Shown: positions 1 to 7,778 of the stretch, piece by piece
How positions within the stretch are numbered: position 1 is the stretch's first letter
Layout: each line of letters starts with the position of its first letter
Source of the DNA: Balneolaceae bacterium
GTDB lineage: Bacteria > Bacteroidota > Rhodothermia > Balneolales > Balneolaceae
Length of the DNA: 19,916 bases
Assembly (NCBI GenBank): GCA_021767245.1
Contig: JAASTO010000026.1
Location: 1-19,916 of the forward strand
Direction: 5' to 3'
Translations under genes and position numbers: made by a program
Notes under the pieces: generated by a model
What the model was told of the DNA's origin: nothing
Databases searched by the model: none
What the model saw: the letters and a program-made list of their open reading frames with translations, nothing else

Positions 1-674
1 AAATCATTTGGTGATATCTTTTTAATGACTTTTGCAGGAACCCCACCGGCAATTACGTTGGGTGGGATCACACCTGATACTACACTGCCTGCTGCGATCA
101 CAGTTCCCCGGCCAATTACTGCCCCTTTCATAACCAAAACCCGGGAACTCAGCCAAACGTCATCCTCTATAATAATAGGGATCCCTTTAGCCGTTGTGAA
201 GTCTTTACCGGGAACATGAAAGTCGGTGTCATGGATCATGCAATAAGGTCCGATCTTTACACGATCTCCGATGCTTACTTTGTTCTCAGCGCATATGGTA
301 GTTCCAAAGTTCACGAACACATCATCTCCCATCTCCAGAAGACCCTCAGGATATGAAACAAGATCACAGGCAACACTTCTTGAGCAAATATTCACGTTAT
401 CCCCGAGCCTCATTTGACCGAGATTAACCAGATAAGGTTTTTTTTCAACCCTTGGATGCTTTCCTACCGAATCAACTTTTCTGAGATACACCCTTGAAAC
501 AAGAATGTTATACATGAACGAAAAGCCTTTATGGATCAGATAACTAAGTGGATAATTCTTGTCTCTTTCAAGGCTTTTACCAACGCGGTTCAATAACCAG
601 CTATTCTTGGATGCCAATCGCTTTGAAAGCTTAGCGGCCAGGTTTTGATCTGTATGTCTGTTTTCGGTACTCAT
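1..674 (-). CDS. Hexapeptide-repeat (LbH) acyltransferase, 3'-truncated by the window edge
   Basis: I read this frame by hand from the ATG at 674-672; it stays open for 224 codons to the window edge, so the C-terminus is missing. About 80 N-terminal residues, basic and not recognisable, precede a left-handed beta-helix with repeated hexapeptide units such as LGDNVN, IGDRVKIG, IEDDVW, VIGRGTVIAAGS and the closing GGVPAKVIKK, which is typical of the WcaF/WbbJ/CatB acetyltransferase group. HDTDFH supplies a candidate catalytic His. The family moves acetyl or related acyl groups from acyl-CoA to sugars in the cytoplasm, so it probably decorates the repeat unit of this EPS. It is the last visible gene of the minus-strand operon, 42 bases after the deacetylase. 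The substrate cannot be told from the sequence. Confidence 0.85.
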   Translation of the reverse strand, partial: MSTENRHTDQNLAAKLSKRLASKNSWLLNRVGKSLERDKNYPLSYLIHKGFSFMYNILVSRVYLRKVDSVGKHPRVEKKPYLVNLGQMRLGDNVNICSRSVACDLVSYPEGLLEMGDDVFVNFGTTICAENKVSIGDRVKIGPYCMIHDTDFHVPGKDFTTAKGIPIIIEDDVWLSSRVLVMKGAVIGRGTVIAAGSVVSGVIPPNVIAGGVPAKVIKKISPND

Positions 675-716
675 TGATTGTCCATACTGCTAAAAGGATT
701 GGTGTGTGAAATATGA

Positions 717-1541
717 TTATCCAACTGAAAAAATGCGTTTTTTGAGTTTAGATCCGTTTACCTCTACGGCATCAAGCGGTGTAAGAACCCTCAGGGCAAA
801 ACCAAGGGCGCCCATGTTATTTTTGATAGTAATGCGGTGAATGTTGAATAAGGACTCCCCAAAACTGGTTGGTCCCGAATAGACCGTGCACCCAAAAGAG
901 AACCCGGCATCTTTTACGATCTGCTGTATAGCCTTATTTTCAAGCCCAAAGGGATAGCAAAATGAATTAATCTCACTTCCGAGCAACCGTTCAAGGCTTT
1001 CTTTTGATTCAATGATCTCTCGTTCTGCTTCATCTAAAGATATCTCGGTTAACTTCGGGTGAGTACAGGAATGTGCACCAATTTCAAAGCCTTCATTATG
1101 AAGTTGAACAAGTTCCTTATCAGACATCAGAGGTACACGATCAATTTCACTGGGATCATCCCAGGCATTTTCTGTAATACTGCGATCACCGAGGGCAAAG
1201 ATCACTGCTCTCATCCCAAATTCTTTTAAAAGAGGATAACCGATGTCATAAAAGTCTTTGTAGGCATCATCAAAAGTGATGATCACCGGTTTTTTTGGAA
1301 GTTCAATTTCATTTTGAAAGTGAAGCTTAAGGTCATTGAACGTAATAGCCGTATAGTTGAAGGCTTCGAGTACTTTAAGGTGTTCCCTGAAGGAACTTTG
1401 CTCTACAGCAGTCCAATGATTGTTTACACGAGCCTCTGCTGCATCCATGAGGCGGTGGTACATCAAGACTTTAACTTCTTTCACCCTTTTATCTGTGTTG
1501 TGAGGTAACTGAGTTAGGGTATGTACGGCTTGTTCTTTCAT
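717..1541 (-). CDS. NodB-type polysaccharide deacetylase (carbohydrate esterase 4)
   Basis: The protein has 274 residues from the ATG at 1541-1539. It shows the CE4 motifs in order: TFDDAY near residues 89-94 (catalytic base and metal Asp), HSCTHP at 157-162 (the two metal His) and CYPFG at 195-199. The family removes N- or O-acetyl groups from amino-sugar polymers or lipid-linked sugars. I see no signal peptide or membrane segment, so a cytoplasmic or non-classically located enzyme is implied, unlike secreted chitin or PNAG deacetylases. The reading frame also offers a TTG at 1583 that would overlap the upstream stop by a few bases; neither start has a convincing ribosome site and I prefer the ATG. 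The gene lies between the ATP-grasp and acyltransferase genes, in the modification end of the operon. Confidence 0.88.
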   Translation of the reverse strand: MKEQAVHTLTQLPHNTDKRVKEVKVLMYHRLMDAAEARVNNHWTAVEQSSFREHLKVLEAFNYTAITFNDLKLHFQNEIELPKKPVIITFDDAYKDFYDIGYPLLKEFGMRAVIFALGDRSITENAWDDPSEIDRVPLMSDKELVQLHNEGFEIGAHSCTHPKLTEISLDEAEREIIESKESLERLLGSEINSFCYPFGLENKAIQQIVKDAGFSFGCTVYSGPTSFGESLFNIHRITIKNNMGALGFALRVLTPLDAVEVNGSKLKKRIFSVG

Positions 1542-1579
1542 GGTACTTTGTGTGTTTTGTTCAAAATTTGAGATTATGA

Positions 1580-2854
1580 TCAATGAGCCGATTGAATGGG
1601 TTGAGTGTTAAAATCGTGTCCCTCCGGGATGATATCGGAGGGGACTTTTTTCTTGAATTTTGATTTCAACCTTCTGTTTAAAATGAATTGGATGTTTTTT
1701 ACGATAGGCAGAGGGTCTTTAAGCATATTTCCCCCAATGACATGTTCCCCGGAATAGGTTCTTATCCATTGCCGAAAGGTCATTTCTCCGGCTTTTTTAT
1801 ACTGTAAAAAGGCTTTTATGTCTTTCCCGAGGTCTATAAATGCTACATTTCTTTTATAACTGTCAGGTTTAGTAGGTGCATTAACGTTAACCGTTTCTCC
1901 TGTAAGGTCGCTGTAATAAAGGGCCGGTAAGTTCATCCCGGCGGCTGTTCCCAGATAGTTCCAGAAGCTGTTTCGTACATGCATTTCCATGATATATGGT
2001 TTGTTCGTTTCTTCATGAACTTTGTACTGAACGTTAACCAGTCCTTTAAGGTGAAGATTCTTGACCATGCCGGAAGTCTGGTCTATGATATCTTTTTCTT
2101 CCACTGTTTGAACGTAGCAACCGGTGCCCGCCCCAATTGGGTAAACCCGTTTTTTCTGAGCAATGTAGATCGCTTTGATATCTTCCTGATCATTGATGTA
2201 CATGTTCAGGGAATAAAGGCGTGCATCATCACCGGGTATATATTCCTGAATAATGGCACGGTCAGATAATTCTTTTACAGAATCAAAAAAGTCTTCAAGC
2301 TCTTTAAGGGAATGGCATACGTACGCTTTCTTATAATCTCCCACCTTTTCTGTAAATCCGGGAACCCACCAATCCTGTTTAAAAGCAGGCTTGATGATAC
2401 AAGGAAAAGGCACTTTATCCTTCACTGCGTGAAATTCCTTCTCGTTTGAGAAAAAGTAGGAGATAGGTGATGGTAAATGATATTCCCTCGATAGTGAGCA
2501 GAATTTCCGTTTGTCAAGTAATCCCTGAACCAGGTGTTTTTCCGGGTACAGGAAGTGAAAGTAAGGTTCCAGTTTTTCACGGTGTTCTGAGAACATTAAA
2601 ATGGCTCTGTCATCATCGCTTATAAAAACAGCTTTGCTCTTTTGTTGTTTGCCGTATTCAATGAGCTCATCAATAAAATGCTCTGATGTGTAGTCATCGA
2701 AATGCACTTTTTTGACCACATACTTTGAGAATAAAGCCGGGTTGTCGTTAAAGAAACTACCTGAATGGACCGGAATACCGGCCTCACCAAGGCTGTGTAC
2801 TACGCCTATCTCACTGCAACAAAGGGCCGGCGGAAGATTTTTTCGTGTTTTCAT
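1580..2854 (-). CDS. ATP-grasp ligase (carboxylate-amine ligase-like)
   Basis: This 424-residue protein resembles predicted ATP-dependent carboligases of the ATP-grasp superfamily. The N-terminal lobe (1-110) has the LPPALCCSEIGVVHSLGEAG pattern followed by alternating strands and helices. The ATP-binding parts are FPCIIKP (150-156, nucleotide-binding Lys) and IIQEYIPG (201-208). The metal-binding strand near 288-298 reads IMEMHVRNSFW; the usual pattern is ExNPRFW, so the Asn ligand appears replaced by His, with the Glu kept. The family activates a carboxylate as an acyl phosphate and joins it to an amine or other nucleophile. In an EPS operon this could attach an amino acid or similar group to a sugar or its precursor, but that is inference. 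A GAGAGG ribosome site stands 6 bases before the ATG. Confidence 0.8.
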   Translation of the reverse strand: MKTRKNLPPALCCSEIGVVHSLGEAGIPVHSGSFFNDNPALFSKYVVKKVHFDDYTSEHFIDELIEYGKQQKSKAVFISDDDRAILMFSEHREKLEPYFHFLYPEKHLVQGLLDKRKFCSLSREYHLPSPISYFFSNEKEFHAVKDKVPFPCIIKPAFKQDWWVPGFTEKVGDYKKAYVCHSLKELEDFFDSVKELSDRAIIQEYIPGDDARLYSLNMYINDQEDIKAIYIAQKKRVYPIGAGTGCYVQTVEEKDIIDQTSGMVKNLHLKGLVNVQYKVHEETNKPYIMEMHVRNSFWNYLGTAAGMNLPALYYSDLTGETVNVNAPTKPDSYKRNVAFIDLGKDIKAFLQYKKAGEMTFRQWIRTYSGEHVIGGNMLKDPLPIVKNIQFILNRRLKSKFKKKVPSDIIPEGHDFNTQPIQSAH

Positions 2855-2879
2855 AGGAGACCTCTCATTTATTATATTA

Positions 2880-4241
2880 TTAATCGTCTTGGTATTTGTA
2901 CTTCAATATTTCATATCTAACCCTTGGGTATTCCAACAAGGCTTTAAGACTGTTGTGTAAATTCTTTTGAACCTGAAAAAGCGTGGCTTCTTTAAGGACG
3001 GTAAAGGTGAGCAGTGAAACAGTGTCCGTAAGTATCGTGAGTAACTTATTCCTCTCTTTATTAAAGGAGACCTTCCAGCTCCAGTTTTTATGAACATCGG
3101 AAGTAAGGTCAAATTTATAGGCCTCATCACCCCGTAATAATTCCACGGTCCGGCCATCATTTTCGAAAGCATCCTTTATCATATGTGTGAGTAAGCCGAT
3201 ACCGGGGCGGTATTTACTGGAAGGTGAATCGTAATCAAAACTGGTGAGGTAGTCGTAATATCTACCCTTATACTTAAAGGCAAGCCTAGTGGCACAGTGA
3301 CCTTTTTTATCTTTAGCGATCTTGAACCAAAGTTGCCCCTTTTTCTGAGCTATCTGGGCAAATTCTTTGATGAAATGCTCAAAACGAGTGTCGAAAAAAG
3401 CACCGGGATATCCCAGGTCGTTCCACCGACTTTGGTGCATCTGAATAAGTATATCGATCTCATTGTCGACTTCTTCCGGGTCTGTCACCTCACTGACCTC
3501 ATAGCCATCTTTTTTTGTTTCAGCCTTCAATGATGTTCTGAGTTTTCTGCGTGAACTTGAACTCAGTTCCATCAGGTATGCATCAAAATCGTTGTTTAAA
3601 TGAATGGTTGGGCATACATCTGTTTCCCTGATAGTAGAAGTAAGTTCTTTGTTTGTGTCCAGAAGTGGATATAGTTTTCTTTTTACAAAACTACGATCGT
3701 TAATGTGCTCGAAGTTCAGGTGATCGATCCGGTTGTCATTTACCAGCTGTTGGATGGCTTCAAAAAGCGGTTTAACTACTTCGTCCTCAGCATCAACATC
3801 ACACAGAATATCCAAAAAATCACTTCTGCCATAGGTATCACGATATCCCCAGCTGCCATATATAGAGGCTCCATCTCCCATTAGTCGTAATCTTTTTTGA
3901 AGGCTGAAATTGAGTATCCTTGTTTCCCCGATATACAGGGGTGCGATACAGATCACCCGGCCATTTTTTCTGAGTACCACGATTGAAAGAGTACGGAATG
4001 CGTTTTCACCAAAATGTTTCCACCATCCAAAGATCCAGTTAAAGCTTGAGTAGATGGTACCCTCTGTTTTTTCCAGAAGGTTATCCCATTCAGTTTCGAG
4101 GTTTTTAAAGGAGCTTAAGTCTGTAATTATTTCTGCACTGATAGTATCAACTTTAGTTCTCCGTGATTTTTCAGGTTGTAGAACATCCGCTGATGCATCG
4201 GAAATAGGTTGTGAATTATTATACACGCTTGAGTCTCTCAT
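2880..4241 (-). CDS. GNAT acyltransferase, BioF2/FemAB-like (CelD/BcsL type)
   Basis: This 453-residue protein has the double-GNAT layout of the BioF2-like (Acetyltransf_6) family often found in EPS loci. The N-terminal half holds the LETEWDNLLEKTEG and SSFNWIFGWWKHFGE signatures (about 48-79). The C-terminal half has RRKLRTSLKA (231-240) and the cofactor-site end YRPGIGLLTHMIKDAFENDG, then LLRGDEAYKFDLT (about 344-380), a near-diagnostic stretch. Relatives transfer acyl or aminoacyl groups to cell-surface sugars or peptidoglycan precursors. There are no obvious membrane segments, so it should act in the cytoplasm. The start codon overlaps the stop of the upstream glycosyltransferase as ATGA, which indicates translational coupling and fixes the start. 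The donor and acceptor are unknown. Confidence 0.85.
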   Translation of the reverse strand: MRDSSVYNNSQPISDASADVLQPEKSRRTKVDTISAEIITDLSSFKNLETEWDNLLEKTEGTIYSSFNWIFGWWKHFGENAFRTLSIVVLRKNGRVICIAPLYIGETRILNFSLQKRLRLMGDGASIYGSWGYRDTYGRSDFLDILCDVDAEDEVVKPLFEAIQQLVNDNRIDHLNFEHINDRSFVKRKLYPLLDTNKELTSTIRETDVCPTIHLNNDFDAYLMELSSSSRRKLRTSLKAETKKDGYEVSEVTDPEEVDNEIDILIQMHQSRWNDLGYPGAFFDTRFEHFIKEFAQIAQKKGQLWFKIAKDKKGHCATRLAFKYKGRYYDYLTSFDYDSPSSKYRPGIGLLTHMIKDAFENDGRTVELLRGDEAYKFDLTSDVHKNWSWKVSFNKERNKLLTILTDTVSLLTFTVLKEATLFQVQKNLHNSLKALLEYPRVRYEILKYKYQDD

Positions 4242-5497
4242 TCTGTTGGTTGTACTATTTTATTAGAATTCATTGCGTATGGATCTTTGTTAATGCCAGT
4301 TTTATTCCGGTCCTGATCGACTAATGTTTGAAAAGCCGTCTCCATTTTCCCCCCTATGGCGTTCCACTCATAGTGATTGTGTATCAGTTCATATCCATTT
4401 TCAGAAAGCCGCTTTGACTCTTTTTTGTCATTAAGGAGTTTGATTACACTTTCGGCAAAACTTTGGGCATCGTCTGTAATGATCGCATGCGTATCATGAA
4501 CGACATCAATACCCTCACAGCCAATACTGGTAGTTACCACAGGTTTTTTCATGGACAAAGCTTCCAGTACTTTTAAGCGGGTTCCCCCACCCATTCTAAG
4601 AGGCACGATATAAACGTCAGAAAGATGTACATACGGGCGAACATCATCCACAAATCCGGTTACAATGATATTATCAGAAGCTTTTTCAAGAATGCTTTGA
4701 GGCGGATTCTTACCAACCACATACAGCTTAACATCCGGTATTTGTTTTTGGATAATAGGAAGGACAGATTCGATGAAATAAAGCATCCCATCACTGTTTG
4801 GTACGTATCCCATCATTCCTGTAAATACCAGGGTGTTTGGTTCAGTGGGTTGATCTGAAGGAGCGAAAAATTCAGTATCAACTCCATTTGGTATTACATG
4901 GATCGGCATGTCCGGTAAGTGTCCCTGAAAAATACTTTGGTCTCTTTCACTTGTGGTGAAGACGGCATCCTGACGTGAGGCAAGTTCCACTTCTTCTGTG
5001 TAGAACTTTTCGTATTCGCGTTTGTAGAAATACTTTCTTGGAAGTGACTTCTCCAGCTTATACATGCGGTAGAAGTTGTCATACTCAACATTGTGTGCAT
5101 CCATGATCCGTTTGGCATCTGACCGGAATTCGAATTGGCAAAGCGGAGGAAACTCTACTTGTATCAGGTCGAAATCCGTTTGGTCTGTTAGCTTGTTAAG
5201 CAAGGTCTGCATTTCATTTGAGTAGGTATTTCGATACCAGTTACTGTGTTTGGAAAAGAGAGATCGCGCTTGTAGCATTCTCTTATTGCTCCCGCTTTTG
5301 GGGTGATGGATGAAATGCATCTTATTCTTAATTCCGGGAAAATCTTTTTCCATGGCTTCCACAGTCCCTTCATTAACATAACCGGCCACAGTCAGATCGT
5401 GATGCTTGTAGTTATGTTTAAGCAAATGATAGACACGCAGGGCACCGCCAAAAGTAGGTGGAGCAGGTATATATGGAATAACTTGTAGGATTTTCAT
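4238..5497 (-). CDS. GT4-family glycosyltransferase
   Basis: This 419-residue GT-B fold enzyme begins MKILQVIPYIPAPPTFGGAL, the N-terminal acceptor-side loop of retaining GT4 transferases. DAHNVEYDN (133-141) matches the sugar transferases associated with exosortase/PEP-CTERM EPS loci (the stp1 type). VIPNGVD (201-207) and GGGTRLKVLEALSMKKPVV (303-321), with the catalytic-site Glu at about 312, are the nucleotide-sugar binding parts. It should add one sugar to the undecaprenyl-linked repeat unit at the inner face of the membrane. It is coupled by ATGA overlaps to both the flippase before it and the acyltransferase after it. The last 30 residues form an uncharacterised tail. The sugar donor cannot be read from the sequence. 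No exosortase is visible in this window, so the resemblance does not prove a PEP-CTERM system. Confidence 0.9.
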   Translation of the reverse strand: MKILQVIPYIPAPPTFGGALRVYHLLKHNYKHHDLTVAGYVNEGTVEAMEKDFPGIKNKMHFIHHPKSGSNKRMLQARSLFSKHSNWYRNTYSNEMQTLLNKLTDQTDFDLIQVEFPPLCQFEFRSDAKRIMDAHNVEYDNFYRMYKLEKSLPRKYFYKREYEKFYTEEVELASRQDAVFTTSERDQSIFQGHLPDMPIHVIPNGVDTEFFAPSDQPTEPNTLVFTGMMGYVPNSDGMLYFIESVLPIIQKQIPDVKLYVVGKNPPQSILEKASDNIIVTGFVDDVRPYVHLSDVYIVPLRMGGGTRLKVLEALSMKKPVVTTSIGCEGIDVVHDTHAIITDDAQSFAESVIKLLNDKKESKRLSENGYELIHNHYEWNAIGGKMETAFQTLVDQDRNKTGINKDPYAMNSNKIVQPTE

Positions 5498-7008
5498 GCT
5501 GTGGTCTCAGATTTTCTTAAAATTTTATTTTTGAGCCTTGAGAATCGAAATTGCTCTAATACAAAGGCTCTCTCCCGGGGCTCTAAAACACCGGTGTGTA
5601 AAATTGAAAACAGGTAAGTAATTGCGGCAAAAATAGCTGATATGATCCAGGGTAAACCACTTAACTGGCCGATCCACATAACAAGCAGCATTAGTGCCAG
5701 TGACAAAACAATATTCACAGTGTAAGTGAATTGAAGTGACCTCAGGTACTCTCTTGGTAGCAGGAACAGGGCAAATCCAAAAATGTATGCTTCTGTTCCA
5801 AAGGTGCTGATGGCCGCTCCGATTCCCCCGTTTCCATAGTTTGCCTGGGCATAAGGAATAAAAATGAGGTTCAACACTATGTTGATGAAGATGGCAGATA
5901 AGCCAACCCAGGCCCAGGTCTTTTGTTTATCAGCCGCCAGAATGGTGCTTCCAAGAATGAAATCTATGTAAACAAGAGGGATACTGATCGCAAAGATCTG
6001 AAGGATGATCACTGAAGGTGTATACCCTTCAAGGCCAAAGAATAACCCAACGATATTCTCACTGTAAAAGAGAATACCTAACGCTACCGGGAAGGCCATG
6101 ATGGCCATGAATTTGATACTCTTTTGGAAGGTGACCATCATCTCATTTTTGCCGTCCACCCAAAGCCTTGAAAAAATTGGAAATACAACCGTGGTAAAGA
6201 TGCTTGGGAAAACCATTACAATATCGAAAAAGCGATAAGAGGCTCCGTACCATCCAACCACACTGTCGTCAGTGATCAGAGAGAGCATGACGGCATCTAC
6301 ACGATAGTAAATGATGGAAAACAAAGACCACAGGAAATACGGAATGCTTACCTGCAACATCACTTTTGTTTCGGACCACTGAAATGTCGGAAATCGGTCA
6401 AGGATCCGGTTAGAGAACAGGACCATGACGATAAGATTAATTAAGGCACCACCGGCCATTATGATGGCTACCATGATGGGGCCGTATCCTAAAAGCAAGG
6501 CACTTACCACCAATGCGGATACAAAGATACGGTCAGCAATGGCCCCGAGTGAGGGGTATTCCATGCGTTCATGCCCCTGGAATCCACTGACCAAAACTCG
6601 CTTTGCCCCCTCCCATAGTTTAGAGAAACCAAGAATGATAATGAGTAACTGAGTGACCGGTGGATATCCCGCGATGTATGAAAATACAATGAGAATGGTC
6701 ATAGCGAATATCCAGATAATGAATCGGGTCACCCCAAAATTGGATAGTATCTGAGCTGTTCTTGACTTGGTTCTTGAAACCTCTTTGGGAATCAGGTAGC
6801 TCCCGCCAAAATCGATCAGCACTTCAATCATTGCTGAGATGGAAAGTGCCAGAAACAGTTTTCCGTAATTCTCACTGCCCAGATATTTAGGTAAAAACAT
6901 GAGCAACACGAAGCTGGCAGACCAGGTTATGATCTGAGCGCCAAACATCACGGTGGTGTTCTTGGCAATAGACTTGTTGATCTCACTGTATGTGTTTTCA
7001 GTTTTCAT
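5494..7008 (-). CDS. Wzx-type polysaccharide flippase (MOP superfamily)
   Basis: This 504-residue polytopic protein has about 12 to 14 hydrophobic helices. It begins MKTENTYSEINKSIAKNTTVMFGAQIITW, an N-terminus typical of the polysaccharide biosynthesis/MATE-like flippases, and has YLGSENYGKLFLALS near residues 42-56. It should move the finished undecaprenyl-linked repeat unit from the inner to the outer face of the cytoplasmic membrane for polymerisation. Its start overlaps the stop of the upstream WecG-type gene by one base (TAATG) and its stop overlaps the GT4 start (ATGA). Length and helix count are normal for the family. Flippases of this kind are only loosely specific, so the polymer cannot be inferred from it. 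Confidence 0.9.
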   Translation of the reverse strand: MKTENTYSEINKSIAKNTTVMFGAQIITWSASFVLLMFLPKYLGSENYGKLFLALSISAMIEVLIDFGGSYLIPKEVSRTKSRTAQILSNFGVTRFIIWIFAMTILIVFSYIAGYPPVTQLLIIILGFSKLWEGAKRVLVSGFQGHERMEYPSLGAIADRIFVSALVVSALLLGYGPIMVAIIMAGGALINLIVMVLFSNRILDRFPTFQWSETKVMLQVSIPYFLWSLFSIIYYRVDAVMLSLITDDSVVGWYGASYRFFDIVMVFPSIFTTVVFPIFSRLWVDGKNEMMVTFQKSIKFMAIMAFPVALGILFYSENIVGLFFGLEGYTPSVIILQIFAISIPLVYIDFILGSTILAADKQKTWAWVGLSAIFINIVLNLIFIPYAQANYGNGGIGAAISTFGTEAYIFGFALFLLPREYLRSLQFTYTVNIVLSLALMLLVMWIGQLSGLPWIISAIFAAITYLFSILHTGVLEPRERAFVLEQFRFSRLKNKILRKSETTA

Positions 7009-7778
7009 TAACTAATTCTCTTCGGTAAAAAGTGGGCGAGTATGATGAGTGGCAGAAAAATGGGTATCTCTACAAAAATGCGTTTCCATTTACTGGATGG
7101 GTCGTTGAAGAATCGGTAAAGCCATTCCAGTCCTGATCTCCGCATCCATAAAGGGGCACGTGGGAATTCACCTGACAGAAAATCAAACAATCCACCTACG
7201 GCAAAACCGATCCGTGCTTTTAGTTTTTCTTTATTTCTCCAGATCCAGTCTTCCTGTATTGGTGAGCCCATACCCACTAATAAAATATCAGCTTCAGATC
7301 GGTTGATGTCTTCAATAATACCGGCCTCATCCTCAGCATTGAAATATCCATGATGGAAACCGGCGATTTTAAGGGATGGAAATTGTTGTTCGATATTTGA
7401 TATCGTTCGATTCAGTACCGATTCTTTGGCGCCCAACAGGTAAACACTTTTGCCGTTTTTTTCTGCAAGATTCAAGACTTTTGGAGTGAAATCGGTACCA
7501 TTAAGATTTTCGACGACCGGTTCACCCAATAATTTACCGGCCCAGTGTAACCCGCTGCCATCAGCCAGGGTTAGGGCAGAGTAATTCAATTGCTCCATGA
7601 GCGAATGATGCTGCAAAGCGAGAAAAATGCTGTGCACATTCACAAAGTAAACAGGAGCTATGTTTCCGGTTTCAGGCTTTTCATCTAAAATATTCTGAAT
7701 GTTTGCCAGTGCAGTGTCTGAAGTGTGTTTATCAATTCTGACTCCTAAGAAATAACTTGATTCAACCCCTTTATACAT
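7008..7778 (-). CDS. WecG/TagA/CpsF-family glycosyltransferase (GT26)
   Basis: The protein has 256 residues from the ATG at 7778-7776. The GT26 marks are LADGSGLHWAGKLLG (71-85, with the family's catalytic-region Asp), NLNGTDF (91-97), VGMGSPIQEDWIW (168-180) and GGLFDFLSGEFPRAPLWMRR (195-214). These enzymes transfer ManNAc, ManNAcA or glucosyl-type residues to an undecaprenyl-diphosphate-linked first sugar, so it would act second, after the WecA-like enzyme encoded at 14631. A hydrophobic C-terminal tail (234-251) may anchor it to the membrane. A longer frame from 7838 exists but would overlap the polymerase gene by 68 bases, and its extra residues are a basic, low-complexity stretch. The GAGGACGA ribosome site at 7788-7781 favours the shorter form, which overlaps the upstream stop by 8 bases. 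Confidence 0.9.
   Translation of the reverse strand: MYKGVESSYFLGVRIDKHTSDTALANIQNILDEKPETGNIAPVYFVNVHSIFLALQHHSLMEQLNYSALTLADGSGLHWAGKLLGEPVVENLNGTDFTPKVLNLAEKNGKSVYLLGAKESVLNRTISNIEQQFPSLKIAGFHHGYFNAEDEAGIIEDINRSEADILLVGMGSPIQEDWIWRNKEKLKARIGFAVGGLFDFLSGEFPRAPLWMRRSGLEWLYRFFNDPSSKWKRIFVEIPIFLPLIILAHFLPKRIS

Noticed and set aside
25..219. Plus-strand ORF of 64 codons at the left edge
   Set aside because: It is antisense to the hexapeptide acyltransferase, whose minus-strand frame shows strong family motifs.
1542..1583. TTG start for the deacetylase
   Set aside because: It is a rare start codon with no ribosome site; the ATG at 1541 gives a full domain. It remains possible because it would overlap the upstream stop.
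4238..5497. Evidence for an exosortase/PEP-CTERM EPS system
   Set aside because: The GT4 and GNAT proteins resemble those seen in such loci, but no exosortase and no PEP-CTERM protein is visible in the window.
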